NCBI GenBank assembly: GCA_030745755.1
Contig: JASLOA010000013.1
Location: 1-64,000 of the forward strand
DNA length: 64,000 bases
Source of the DNA: Kiritimatiellia bacterium
Lineage (GTDB): Bacteria > Verrucomicrobiota > Kiritimatiellia > UBA8416 > JABMPJ01
Direction: 5' to 3'
Under the pieces are notes generated by a model that searched no databases, had not been told where the DNA came from, and worked only from the letters and a program-made list of their open reading frames with translations. Shown one piece after another: positions 16,679 to 25,130 of this stretch (positions within the stretch are counted from its first letter, which is position 1; every line of letters starts with the position of its first letter). Made by a program: the position numbers and the translations under genes.

Positions 16679-16862
16679 TACTGATCAATACGCCAAGGCG
16701 ACGAGAAGAGACATCCTCAGGCTAGTGAAGCTGAAACTTGAAAGGTGAGAGCAGTGGATGGCATTTGCTCTGGATGGCATTTTCTCTTGCATGCGCTTTT
16801 GGTGATGGTAGTATGACGTCAGTATTTGGGTGACATAATGCAACCACATGGGGTTTTTTGGG

Positions 16863-17093
16863 ATGAAGACGCTAACAATTCGAAAAGTGCCGGATGATGT
16901 ATATTTGGATCTCACCGAATGGGCTGCGGAGAACCGACGCAGCCTCCAGGAACAGGTCTTGTACATCATCGAAGAGGACGTGAAGCTGCGTCACATCTCG
17001 GTCATGGAGTCGGCAGCAGAATATCGGACGCGGTTGGCGACGCGGCAGACTGGAGATGTCGTCCAGGATGTTCGGGAGGATCGAGAGCGATGA
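16863..17093 (+). CDS. FitA/VapB-like ribbon-helix-helix antitoxin
   Basis: 76 residues from the ATG at 16863; an in-frame ATG at 16848 is less likely. The N-terminal MKTLTIRKVPDDVYLDL ... AAENRRSLQEQVLYIIEE is a ribbon-helix-helix DNA-binding domain. The C-terminal part should bind and block the PIN toxin encoded next. The ATGA overlap with the toxin gene indicates translational coupling, and such pairs usually repress their own promoter. Confidence 0.85.
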   Translation: MKTLTIRKVPDDVYLDLTEWAAENRRSLQEQVLYIIEEDVKLRHISVMESAAEYRTRLATRQTGDVVQDVREDRER

Positions 17094-17497
17094 TTGGCGT
17101 GATCGACACATCGGCCCTACTACGACTCTACATTCCTGATGGGCCTATACCGGACGGCCTCGAAGCGTTCATGCGGGCGGTCGAGTACGGTGAGAATGTC
17201 GCCATTGCTCCCGAGTTGATGCTTGCAGAAGCCGGCAACGTAGTCAGCAAGAAGCATCGGCAGGGGGTGTTGTCCGCCGAGGAGATGAATGAGCTTGTTG
17301 GCCTGATAAGCCGCATGCCGGTTCGCTACATCTCGCACCGGAAGTTAATTGTTCCTGCAGTGGACTTGGCCGTAGATTCCGGGCTGACGGTTTATGATGC
17401 CCTTTTTCTGGTTCTTGCCCGCCAGAAGTCGGCGCGACTGTTTACAGCAGATATGCGCCTTCAAAAGGCTGCGAAGAAGTATGGGGCGCGTATTTGA
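17090..17497 (+). CDS. vapC: VapC-type PIN-domain toxin
   Basis: 135 residues. The PIN acidic residues are visible: D6 (VIDTSAL), E47 (MLAEAGNV), D103 (TVYDALFLVLA) and D121 (FTADMRL). The family are Mg-dependent ribonucleases that usually cleave tRNA or rRNA. It overlaps the antitoxin gene by 4 bases. All catalytic positions are present, so it is probably active. Confidence 0.9.
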   Translation: MIGVIDTSALLRLYIPDGPIPDGLEAFMRAVEYGENVAIAPELMLAEAGNVVSKKHRQGVLSAEEMNELVGLISRMPVRYISHRKLIVPAVDLAVDSGLTVYDALFLVLARQKSARLFTADMRLQKAAKKYGARI

Positions 17498-17542
17498 AAG
17501 CTGAAACTTTGATCGGCAGGCGGTCTTTCTTGTCTGGTAATC

Positions 17543-18313
17543 ATGAAACTCTACACTGAACTCGCGCCGTGGTGGCCGCTGCTTTCGCCTGTTGAGGAGT
17601 ATGAGGAGGAGGCGGGGATCTATGTGCGGACGCTGCGGGAGGCGGCGGAGGGTGGGGTCGCTACGGTGCTTGAACTGGGGTGTGGGGGCGGCAACAACGC
17701 CGCGTTCATGGCGTCCGAGTTTGAGATGACGTTGGTGGATCTGTCGTCCGGTATGCTCGCCGTGAGCCGTGCGCTGAATCCCGAGTGCGCGCATGTCGAG
17801 GCCGATATGCGGTCGGTCCGCCTGGACCGCCAATTCGATGCCGTGTTCATCCATGATGCCATTGTCTACATGACCACCGAGGAGGATGTCCGGGCCGTGC
17901 TGGATACGGCGGCGGCCCACTGCCGCGAGGGTGGGGCGCTGCTGGTGATGCCGGATCATACAGCGGAGACGTTTGTATCGACGACGGGACATGGCGGCAT
18001 CGATGCTGAGGATGGACGCGGCGCGCGCTATCTGCAGTGGTCGTATGATCCCGATCCGGAAGACGTCACATACCTGACCTTGTTCGATGTCATGCTGCGG
18101 CACGCGGATGGACGCATCGAGAACCACTCCGAGCAGCATACCTGTGGTCTGTTTGACCGTGCGACCTGGCTGCGGTTGATGAAGGAGGCCGGGTTCGACG
18201 GCAGGATTGTGCCGTTCGAGCATAGTGAGCTGGAGGAGGGGGCGTGTGAGATGATTGCGGGGAGGAGAGAAGATGAGAGATTGAAGCGCCGAGACAAAGC
18301 GCCGAGATACTAG
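17543..18313 (+). CDS. Class I SAM-dependent methyltransferase
   Basis: 256 residues. Motif I is VLELGCGGGNNAAF (about 42-55), followed by LVDLSSGML, EADMRSVRLDRQFDAVFIHDAI and HCREGGALLVMPD, typical of class I methyltransferases. The substrate is unknown. The C-terminal KRRDKAPRY and the stop codon are encoded by a GCGCCGAGACAAAG repeat arm, so the native C-terminus has been altered. Confidence 0.8.
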   Translation: MKLYTELAPWWPLLSPVEEYEEEAGIYVRTLREAAEGGVATVLELGCGGGNNAAFMASEFEMTLVDLSSGMLAVSRALNPECAHVEADMRSVRLDRQFDAVFIHDAIVYMTTEEDVRAVLDTAAAHCREGGALLVMPDHTAETFVSTTGHGGIDAEDGRGARYLQWSYDPDPEDVTYLTLFDVMLRHADGRIENHSEQHTCGLFDRATWLRLMKEAGFDGRIVPFEHSELEEGACEMIAGRREDERLKRRDKAPRY

Positions 18314-18410
18314 TTTACCTACGGCTTCACCAGTCGCAGTCCAGTAACCGGCATTCGCAGAAGGTGCGCGCGAAGCGAACTAAGTTCTCGGCGCTTTGTC
18401 TCGGCGCTAC
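18284..18410. repeat. GCGCCGAGACAAAG inverted pair between convergent genes (copy 3)
   Basis: The left arm GAAGCGCCGAGACAAAGCGC overlaps the end of the methyltransferase gene, and the right arm TTCTCGGCGCTTTGTCTCGG lies just before the stop of the cyclase gene on the other strand. It can fold into a long stem and may serve as a bidirectional terminator. Confidence 0.85.
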
Positions 18411-18425
18411 AGTCTCTTCCACTCC

Positions 18426-20477
18426 CTACTTCTCCGTCATCTCCCAGACCCCATTCCAGTCCTCTGGTGGGTTTTGGGCGATGGCCTGGCAGCGGGCTGC
18501 GTAGATGGCGGCGGTGGGGTCGGCGGGGGCCAGGGAGGTGAACTGGGTGGCGGCTTCTTCGAAGTTGCCTTCGTAGTAGGCGTTGAGAGCGGCGGCGAAG
18601 GGGGCGGGATCGGTGGATTCCGGCAGGGGTCTGAAGACGCGGACGGGTTCTTTGCGGCCTACGACGCGGACGCGCGAGATTTCTTGCAGTGAGATGGAGT
18701 CATCGAGCTTGGCTGCCGTATATTCGGAGATGAGGATGGCGGTATCGAACTGCTTGTTGATGCCTTCGAGGCGGGAGGCGAGGTTGCCGGCGTCGCCGAG
18801 GAAGGTGTAGTCGAAACGCTGGTCGGAGCCCATGTTGCCGACCACGACGGGACCGGTGTTGACGCCGATACGGGCGTGGATCTCTTTGCCGTACTCCTCT
18901 TTGAGTACGGGGCGCATCTCGTCCAGTTTGGCCTGACAGCGGATGGCGGCGCGTACCGCCCGCACTGGATGATCCGGCAGATCGAGCGGGGCGTTCCAGA
19001 ATGCGATGATGGCATCGCCCTCGTACTTGTCGATCGTACCGCCCTCCTCGAGGATGATGTTGGTCATAGCGGTCAGGTAGGTGTTGAGCAGCGAGGTGAG
19101 CGCCTCGGGGCCCAGGTGCTCGGAGATGCCGGTGAAGCCCGCGACATCCGAGAAGAAGATCGATAGCTCGCGCAGCTCCCCTCCCAGTTTCAAGCTCTCG
19201 GGTGTGGCAGTCAGTCGATCGACGAGCGCCGGATTGAGGTATTGCTTGAAAGCCCCCTTGATGAAGCGCTTCTGGCGGCCTTCCATGGCGTAGTTGACGA
19301 TGATGCTGGCGCTGAGTCCCAGTGCGACCGCGAGCGTAGGTGCGGCGACAGGCAGCCACCAGCCCCCGGCATAGGTGCCGAATGCGAGGACGAGAGGAAG
19401 GGGGAGCAGGGCTGCACACGCCAAGATAACCTGCCATGTTGTGGTGCTTCGTCGACCGGTAATGCCCGCCACCATCGCCACCAGCAGGATGCAAAGCACG
19501 GACCATGCCGCCGGCAACTCACGCATCAGATCACCCGACAGGGCGTTGTCGAGCAGTGTGGCGTGAACGCCCACGCCGGGATAGACCGGACTGATAGGCG
19601 TCGAGCGCAAATCCATGAGTCCGGGCGCGGTGAAGCCGAAGAAGACATACTTATCCTTCAACGTCTCCGGTTCGACCACCGGCTTCTCTCCCGACTGGAT
19701 ACGCAAGTAGGACTGGATAACCGATTGTGCACTGTAGATCCGGTAGGCTGAAGTGTCGCCGCGCCACCGCAGAATGGCGCGGCCGGAGCGGTCGAGGGGG
19801 AGGGGGAGGTCCGTCTTCGCTTCGCTTCGCCGCGACAAGTCGGAGATCAGAGGTCGGAGATCGGAGGTCCCGCCGTCGCCCTGCGGGCTATGGCGGGCAA
19901 GTGGATGTGTGTCGGCGGCCAGCAAAGCGGCCAGTCCCAGCGTAGGGTAGGTTATGCCCTCATGCGTAACAGAGGGGCGGATGCGGCGGATGATGCCATC
20001 GGGATCCGCATCGCCCAGCACACTGCCCAGAACGGTGGCGTTGGTGGCTACCTCCGGAATGGGGAAGGTTGCTTTGCCGTGCTCAAAGAATACGGCGCCG
20101 GCAAAAGGCGGTCCGGCGGCAATCGCCGCGCCAAGCGCCTGGTCCTGGTCGGCGTATTCGGAGGCCTCAGTGAAGAGTACATCGAACGTGAGAGACCGTG
20201 CCTGGGCGGATTGGCAGAAACCGATGATGGCGGCATAGATCTCGCGGGGCCAGGGCCAGCCGAGTCCCATGGTTTCCTCGACCCATGTGAGACTGGCCTG
20301 GTCGAGAAAGATGAATGCAATGTCGTCGCTGGCCTCACCCGGCGCGGCCATGGCCCTGGCGCGCCAGTCCCACGTAACCGCTTCAAGGCGGCTGAGTGCG
20401 CCGGATAGATGCAGCAGCGTGGCCAGCAGGGCGGCGGCGAGGCCGATGGCGGTGCCTTGGGTTAGTTTGCGGTGCAT
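18426..20477 (-). CDS. CHASE2-domain class III adenylate/guanylate cyclase
   Basis: 683 residues. A membrane anchor (about 8-27) is followed by an extracytoplasmic CHASE2 domain (about 35-310), two or three membrane segments (about 320-395) and a class III cyclase domain (about 430-610) with metal-binding Asp in FFSDVAGFTG and EGDAIIAFW and the RIGVNTGPVVVGNMG segment. It makes cyclic nucleotide in response to an envelope signal. Residues about 194-213 (RHSPQGDGGTSDLRPLISDL) come from a mini-palindrome plus a heptamer array. No obvious operon partner. Confidence 0.88.
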   Translation of the reverse strand: MHRKLTQGTAIGLAAALLATLLHLSGALSRLEAVTWDWRARAMAAPGEASDDIAFIFLDQASLTWVEETMGLGWPWPREIYAAIIGFCQSAQARSLTFDVLFTEASEYADQDQALGAAIAAGPPFAGAVFFEHGKATFPIPEVATNATVLGSVLGDADPDGIIRRIRPSVTHEGITYPTLGLAALLAADTHPLARHSPQGDGGTSDLRPLISDLSRRSEAKTDLPLPLDRSGRAILRWRGDTSAYRIYSAQSVIQSYLRIQSGEKPVVEPETLKDKYVFFGFTAPGLMDLRSTPISPVYPGVGVHATLLDNALSGDLMRELPAAWSVLCILLVAMVAGITGRRSTTTWQVILACAALLPLPLVLAFGTYAGGWWLPVAAPTLAVALGLSASIIVNYAMEGRQKRFIKGAFKQYLNPALVDRLTATPESLKLGGELRELSIFFSDVAGFTGISEHLGPEALTSLLNTYLTAMTNIILEEGGTIDKYEGDAIIAFWNAPLDLPDHPVRAVRAAIRCQAKLDEMRPVLKEEYGKEIHARIGVNTGPVVVGNMGSDQRFDYTFLGDAGNLASRLEGINKQFDTAILISEYTAAKLDDSISLQEISRVRVVGRKEPVRVFRPLPESTDPAPFAAALNAYYEGNFEEAATQFTSLAPADPTAAIYAARCQAIAQNPPEDWNGVWEMTEK
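19838..19896. repeat. Intragenic heptamer array plus mini-palindrome in the cyclase
   Basis: AGTCGGAGATCAGAGGTCGG and further units (19838-19869) abut the palindrome CCGCCGTCGCCCTGCGGGCT...GGCGGG (19870-19896). Translated in frame inside CHASE2; the peptide HSPQGDGG has a twin, HSPKGDGG, in IF-2. Confidence 0.85.
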
Positions 20478-20510
20478 GCTTCATCTCCAATGGTGGAGGG
20501 GGAAGGATTG

Positions 20511-20780
20511 AACCACGGAGGCACGGAGACACAGAGAAGACAGGGAAGAGGGGGAGAAGGGAATGTCCCGAGAATCGGGCACGGGTGAATACACCCGCAC
20601 TCCGATTCTCGGGACGTTGTCTTTGGGGAGGGAGAGGAGATCACCGAGTGCTCAGTGCACTCCTCCCTCTCCCTTGGAGCAACGTTGCGGGAACCGTTCA
20701 GGTCGGTATTCCGACCTGGGCGATTCCCGCAACATCCCCTCGTGTCCCTCTCTCCTCCGTGTCTCCGTGCCTCCGTGGTT
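20511..20780. repeat. Composite nested-palindrome element, copy A (270 bp)
   Basis: The outer arms are AACCACGGAGGCACGGAGAC and GTGTCTCCGTGCCTCCGTGG. Inside, in order: hairpin 1 (20574-20587 with 20602-20615, GTCCCGAGAATCGG), a core of about 50 bp (20625-20675: GGGAGGGAGAGGAGATCACC ... GTGCTCAGTGCAC ... CCCTCTCCCTT), and hairpin 2 (20684-20733, GTTGCGGGAA stem, tip GGTCGGTATTCCGACC). It fills the gap between the cyclase and M48 genes; no gene is supported there. Confidence 0.92.
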
Positions 20781-20801
20781 CATCCCCTCTTGTTCTCTCT
20801 C

Positions 20802-21716
20802 TTACACGCCTTTCATCGCCTTCTCGAAGCGCTTCTGTCTCGCCTTCACTACTGCTCCTGTTTCTGCCTGCGGCAGAAGGGGGGTGATGTCGGCGATTCG
20901 GTCGGTGGGACTGGGATGGGTTTTTCCGAATCCTTTGTCGTCGGCCGGCATGCGGGCTTGCATCTGTTTGAGCATGTCCTTGAGCGCTGAGGGATTGTAG
21001 CCGGTGCGTTGCATGATGGTGATCGCGGCGGCATCAGCTTCGCTCTCGAGTGTGCGTGAGTAGCCGCTGTTGACGAGCGTGCCGGTGATGTCGGAGATGC
21101 TGCCTTCGAAGGCTGTGGTTAGCTCGGTAAGCTGCTCGCCGCCCAGGTTCTTGGCGCTCTCGGCGGCGAGGATGGTCAGGGCCGAGGTGAGTCGGCTCTT
21201 CCTGATGGCGCGCAGACCGTGCAGGAGCTGAACGTGGCCGATCTCGTGCGCGAGGACAGCGGCGACAGCGTCTTCGGTCCGGCAGCAGCGCAGCAGGCCG
21301 CGTGAGACGAGGATCAGTCCGCCGGGGGCGGCGAAAGCGTTGATCTCGTCGGTGTCCATGATGGCGAAGTGATAGCCGCCGAATGTCTCGGGCTTATCCG
21401 AATGCATGGCCAGGGCCTGACCGAGCACATTCAGGTAGTGTGTGGCGTTCTTCAGATTCGCTGTCTTGTTGTCCGTCAGAATCGTGGCCGTCACGGCACG
21501 TCCGATGTAGTACTCCTGTTCCGGAGTGATCTGCTCAAACGCCTTGCCGGCGGCCGAGGCAGTGCGGTTGATGGCGTCGGCTTCCTGCGTCGAAATCTTC
21601 CCGGTTGCGACGCCTACGGATGTTGATACCTGCGTGATGACATCCAGGGTCTCGCAACCCGCGAGAAGCGCCGCGAGTGCTGTCGTGATGGTTAGGGAAA
21701 GGATGGCGCGCTTCAT
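20802..21716 (-). CDS. M48-family metalloprotease lipoprotein
   Basis: 304 residues. A lipoprotein signal ends at ALLAGC (Cys about 20). The zinc motif is HEIGH (AAVLAHEIGHVQLLHG), with the third ligand probably in ESEADAAAITIM, and NAFAAPGGLILVSRG precedes it, as in BepA/LoiP/YcaL-type outer-membrane quality-control proteases. It is translationally coupled (ATGA) to the SH3 protein upstream. Confidence 0.9.
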   Translation of the reverse strand: MKRAILSLTITTALAALLAGCETLDVITQVSTSVGVATGKISTQEADAINRTASAAGKAFEQITPEQEYYIGRAVTATILTDNKTANLKNATHYLNVLGQALAMHSDKPETFGGYHFAIMDTDEINAFAAPGGLILVSRGLLRCCRTEDAVAAVLAHEIGHVQLLHGLRAIRKSRLTSALTILAAESAKNLGGEQLTELTTAFEGSISDITGTLVNSGYSRTLESEADAAAITIMQRTGYNPSALKDMLKQMQARMPADDKGFGKTHPSPTDRIADITPLLPQAETGAVVKARQKRFEKAMKGV

Positions 21717-22198
21717 TCTGCACCTCCCTTCGGAACGACGCTGCCGGCCTTAAGGAACTTCTCTATCTCGCGCGTGGTGACGCGGATGGCCTCGATGATG
21801 TCGACGGCCGCGAAGTCTGCGGCGGCATTCTGTTCCTTGAACTGTGCTTCGACCTCCGAGTTGAATCCCTTACCGGCCAGTGCCAGCTCGCCGCTTGAGG
21901 CGGCCACATCGGCATCCTGCTCGCCCGCCTTGAGCTTTACCTTCTTCTTGGTGAGCGCTGAACTGTGAAGCCAGCCGGTGAGGGCACCTTCCTTGGCCGT
22001 GACGCGGCTCCAGGCGCCCCTGGTCTCCTCGACAGTGAATCGATCGCCGTAAGCGGTCGACCCCACGATCTTTCCGAGAAATGAGGGCGAGCTGCGCAGA
22101 TCCCCCTTGCGGACCTGCAGGCTCATGGTGATGGGTTTCGCGATTGCGGTGCCAGCCAAGAGCGCCAGCGCCAGGGCAGTCAATGTGATCCGTTTCAT
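21713..22198 (-). CDS. Periplasmic bacterial SH3-domain protein
   Basis: 161 residues from the ATG at 22198, supported by GGAGG ten bases upstream. A signal peptide (MKRITLTALALALLAGTAIA) is followed by an SH3b domain (about 22-80: LQVRKGDLRSSPSFLGKIVG ... WSRV ... GWLHSSAL). The helical tail (DFAAVDIIEAIRVTTREIEK) is unassigned. It overlaps the M48 gene by 4 bases. This SH3/M48 pairing suggests a role in wall or envelope maintenance; inference. Confidence 0.8.
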   Translation of the reverse strand: MKRITLTALALALLAGTAIAKPITMSLQVRKGDLRSSPSFLGKIVGSTAYGDRFTVEETRGAWSRVTAKEGALTGWLHSSALTKKKVKLKAGEQDADVAASSGELALAGKGFNSEVEAQFKEQNAAADFAAVDIIEAIRVTTREIEKFLKAGSVVPKGGAE

Positions 22199-22375
22199 AT
22201 GCACGTGCCTCCGTTGTTGTGGGGGGTAGTTTGGCATATTGGGGAGGAGGCCGGAAGTCGGAAGTCGGAATGCGGGAGAGGGAAGGGAGATGGGAGGGGA
22301 GCTGAATCACACCGTGAGTTTTGCCGTTAACCATTTCGATGCGGCGTGTTGCCCAGATCATCACAGTTGCTCAAA

Positions 22376-22471
22376 GGAGATGCTTCGACAAGCTCAGCAT
22401 GACAACGTCTTAGAAAACTCGGTGATTCCGGAGCTGTCATCCCGAGCGAAGTCGAGGGATCTCCTTGTTGG
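22376..22471. repeat. CGAGCGAAG-type pair (copy 3, asymmetric subtype)
   Basis: The left end is GATGCTTCGACAAGCTCAGC-ATGACA and the right end TGTCATCCCGAGCGAAGTCG. The spacer (GAAAACTCGGTGATTCCGGA) is shared with the copies at 29.5 and 32.9 kb, and more loosely with those at 37.7 and 51.7 kb. Confidence 0.85.
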
Positions 22472-22486
22472 GCAACATACCGGATG

Positions 22487-22555
22487 TAGTTTACGGCAAA
22501 GTTTACGGAGTAGTTTTGGGCCCCATGTAGTTCACGGCAAAGTTTACGGTGTAGA
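22487..22555 (+). repeat. Direct repeat TGTAGTTTACGGCAAAGTTT
   Basis: Two copies about 40 bases apart, each with an internal AGTTTACGG doublet. Possibly regulatory for the downstream receiver gene, or another decayed repeat. Confidence 0.55.
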
Positions 22556-22811
22556 CACATAGAGTCATAGTCCCAAAGCCCTACATCTTCACCTCTCAGA
22601 AGTGATACACAACGTGACACATGTGAGAATCCGGACAGTTGGGAAGGGGTCGGTTTTTGGGGCAAAATAGTTCCTTAGTCGTACGGATTTGCAGCAAAAA
22701 TGGGGTTGTTGTGAAGAGAGTGTGATCAGATTACATGCGGCTGCGGTTGGCATGGGCTCTGCTCCATAGGAGGGTGAGAGACACAGAGACAGACAAGCGA
22801 TGGGAGGCGTC

Positions 22812-23300
22812 ATGAGAATCCTGGTGATAGACGATGATGTGACGATGCTCTGGAGCTTGTGCAGTGCGCTGCGCCGGTGGGGAAGTGAAGTGGATGCCGC
22901 TACGGGTGCCTGTGCCGGGGTGCGGATGGTTGCGAGCAAGCCTTTCGACGCAGTGCTATTGGACTACAGAATGCCTGATCATGACGGGGTATGGTTTCTG
23001 CGCAACGCGATCATTCCGCCGGAGACGAAAGTGATCGTGATGTCGGGTTACGTGGACCCCAAGGCGCTATCCGAGTTGAAGCGCCTGGGAGTGGGCGACG
23101 TCCTCGAGAAGCCGTTCTCGGAGGACGAGCTGCACGACAGACTTCAGAAAGTTTCGGTCGAATCGACGTGGCAGCGGCAAGCTGATTATAAACAGACCGG
23201 AAAGGAAACAAAGATACGAGAAGACGTGCACGTTGCCCACGCCGACGACAGGAACGGGCGGTCGCACCCCTATGGTGCGGCCGCTCCGCACGCCGCTTAA
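22812..23300 (+). CDS. Stand-alone receiver-domain response regulator
   Basis: 162 residues from the ATG at 22812, preceded by GGGAGGCGTC. The receiver spans about 1-118, with acidic D7-D8-D9, D51 (LLDYRMP), S78 (MSGY) and K100 (EKPFSE). The tail of about 45 residues (QADYKQTGKETKIREDVHVA ...) has no recognisable DNA-binding domain. No kinase gene is adjacent. The 74-residue ORF that follows after 49 bases may be cotranscribed. Confidence 0.85.
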   Translation: MRILVIDDDVTMLWSLCSALRRWGSEVDAATGACAGVRMVASKPFDAVLLDYRMPDHDGVWFLRNAIIPPETKVIVMSGYVDPKALSELKRLGVGDVLEKPFSEDELHDRLQKVSVESTWQRQADYKQTGKETKIREDVHVAHADDRNGRSHPYGAAAPHAA

Positions 23301-23349
23301 CCCCGTGACTCCCGCATGGGCGGGGCCGGACGAGGCGAAGGAGTGAGCT

Positions 23350-23574
23350 ATGCTGAAAATGCCAGGTTTCTACAACTTCCGAACAGGTGGCCGGGGCGAT
23401 CCGATGGTATCGATGCTGATGGCTGCGATACCCGTGTTGCCGGCTGACGTTGGTGGAGGAACGGCCGAGTCGCTGCCCAACTCCAAAGAGGAACTGGAGA
23501 ACCTGGTACTGGTTTATCACCTCTTCCTGAGAGAGCGTGATCCCTTCTGCGTGATTGTGCCGTCGCGGAAGTGA
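23350..23574 (+). CDS. Small hypothetical protein
   Basis: 74 residues, unrecognised. A good ribosome-binding site (AAGGAG, 7 bases before ATG) and position just after the receiver gene support translation. The C-terminal half (SKEELENLVLVYHLFLRERD) looks like one amphipathic helix, and there are no cysteines apart from one near the end. A small regulatory partner of the receiver is possible but speculative. Confidence 0.5.
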   Translation: MLKMPGFYNFRTGGRGDPMVSMLMAAIPVLPADVGGGTAESLPNSKEELENLVLVYHLFLRERDPFCVIVPSRK

Positions 23575-23615
23575 GGGCCGTAGGTCGAAAGTGTCTGTTC
23601 CACTTGAGGCATTCC

Positions 23616-23727
23616 GATCAAATCCGGCGCGGCGGGGACGCCGCGCCCTACCTGACACGGTCAATTCGGGGGTCCAGATACGCCTTGTCCGGTAGGGCGG
23701 ACCGTCCTCGGTCCGCCGGACTTGATC
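23616..23727. repeat. GGTAGGGCG-type inverted pair
   Basis: GATCAAATCCGGCGCGG ... CCCTACC is mirrored by GGTAGGGCGG ... CCGCCGGACTTGATC. It fills the gap between the small ORF and the ATP-cone kinase gene. Related copies lie at 49377-49443 and 53138-53270. Confidence 0.8.
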
Positions 23728-23762
23728 TGAACGCGTCTCTCCCCTTATGATCGGTCACTGTT

Positions 23763-25109
23763 ATGTCATCAAAAGCCCCGATCAAGAGTATTGTCAAACG
23801 TGACGGTACGGTTGTGCGTTATCGGCGTGACCGTATTGAGACGGCGATCTTCAAGGCGACCAACGCCATCGGCCAGCCCAGTCGCAAGCTTGCCAAGGCG
23901 ATGGCGTTGAAGGTTGAGGAGGCGCTGGCATCCACCTATGAGGGAGATGCTATACCGTCGGTGGAGGATATTCAGGACGTCGTCGAGAATGTCCTGATGG
24001 TGAATCACCACACCGAGGTGGCGCGCGACTACATCATCTATCGCCATCAGCGTGCCATGACGCGTGCGGCCCGCGCCTACGCTTTCGAGGTGACCGACAA
24101 TGTGCCCTACAAGAAAATCTACGAGGTGCTGCGTTGGAACATGGATCATGAGTGCGACTCGGTCGCCTCGCTCAATCGCATCATTGCCCGCAAGCAGATG
24201 CCCGACCTGATTGCGGCGACCGATCGGCGCTACACCGAAGAAGCCCAGGCGGCCGCGGTGCGTATTCTCGAGGACCTGTCCGATATCCGCATTGTCATCA
24301 TTGCCGGTCCGTCATCCTCCGGCAAGACCACCACCATGATGAAGATTGGCGAGAAGTTGAAGACGGCGGGTGTGCGCTTCAAGGCCATCAATATCGATCA
24401 CTACTTCTTCGATCTCGAGAAACATCCGCGCGATGAGTTCGGCGACTACGACTACGAGACCCCGCAAGCCCTCGACCTGGAGCTGATCAACCGGCACTTG
24501 TGTCAACTCCTTGACGGCAAGACCATCGAGACACCCGACTACAGCTTCAAGACAGGGCAACGCACGCTGGACGTGCACCCGTTCAAGCTGGAGAAGAACG
24601 AGCTGCTCCTGATCGACTCGCTGCATGGACTCTACGACCGGATGTCGAGCAGTGTCCCTGATGAGCACAAGTTCAAGGTCTACATCGAAACGCTCGGACA
24701 GTTCAGGGGGGACGATGGAACGTTTATGCGCTGGGCGGATAACCGGATGCTGCGACGCATGATTCGTGACAAGCAGTTCCGGCACCTGCAGCCGATGGAT
24801 ACGCTGACGCACTGGCATTATGTGCGACGCAGCGAGTTGCGGCACATCATCCCGTTCATTAAGAATGCCGATTGCATCATCAACAGCGCTCTGCCGTACG
24901 AGTTGCCGTTTCTGAAGAATCGCCTGTTCCGCTATATCTCGGCCTCAACCACACGTTTTGCGGACGATCCACGTCGTCTCGATGCCCATATCCGGGCCAA
25001 CCGGATTCACGATGTACTGAAACCCCTGCGCGGCCTGCGCGATGCCGCCGCCATCCCGGGTGATTCGCTGATCCGCGAATTCATCGGTGGGAGTAGCTAT
25101 GGGTACTGA
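23763..25109 (+). CDS. ATP-cone / uridine-kinase-like P-loop fusion protein
   Basis: 448 residues. The N-terminal ATP-cone (about 7-100: VKRDGTVVRYRRDRIETAIF ... VVENVLM) is the nucleotide-sensing module typical of ribonucleotide reductases and NrdR. After a linker comes a P-loop kinase of the uridine kinase/phosphoribulokinase type with Walker A GPSSSGKTT (about 181-189), FKAINIDHYFFD and DYDYETPQALD, and ELLLIDSLHGLYD as the Walker-B region. A nucleoside-type kinase under allosteric control by ATP/dATP is inferred; the substrate is unproven. Confidence 0.85.
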   Translation: MSSKAPIKSIVKRDGTVVRYRRDRIETAIFKATNAIGQPSRKLAKAMALKVEEALASTYEGDAIPSVEDIQDVVENVLMVNHHTEVARDYIIYRHQRAMTRAARAYAFEVTDNVPYKKIYEVLRWNMDHECDSVASLNRIIARKQMPDLIAATDRRYTEEAQAAAVRILEDLSDIRIVIIAGPSSSGKTTTMMKIGEKLKTAGVRFKAINIDHYFFDLEKHPRDEFGDYDYETPQALDLELINRHLCQLLDGKTIETPDYSFKTGQRTLDVHPFKLEKNELLLIDSLHGLYDRMSSSVPDEHKFKVYIETLGQFRGDDGTFMRWADNRMLRRMIRDKQFRHLQPMDTLTHWHYVRRSELRHIIPFIKNADCIINSALPYELPFLKNRLFRYISASTTRFADDPRRLDAHIRANRIHDVLKPLRGLRDAAAIPGDSLIREFIGGSSYGY

Positions 25110-25130
25110 GGGAGGACCAGGGAAAGGGAA

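Larger units (their letters stand above)
22199..22811. other. Gene-free gap with several repeats
   Basis: It holds a short TCGGAAG heptamer run (about 22252-22268), a CGAGCGAAG-type pair (22376-22471) and a tandem near 22487-22555 where GTTTACGGCAAAGTTTACGG recurs. The 200 bases before the receiver gene show nothing else definite. Confidence 0.65.
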
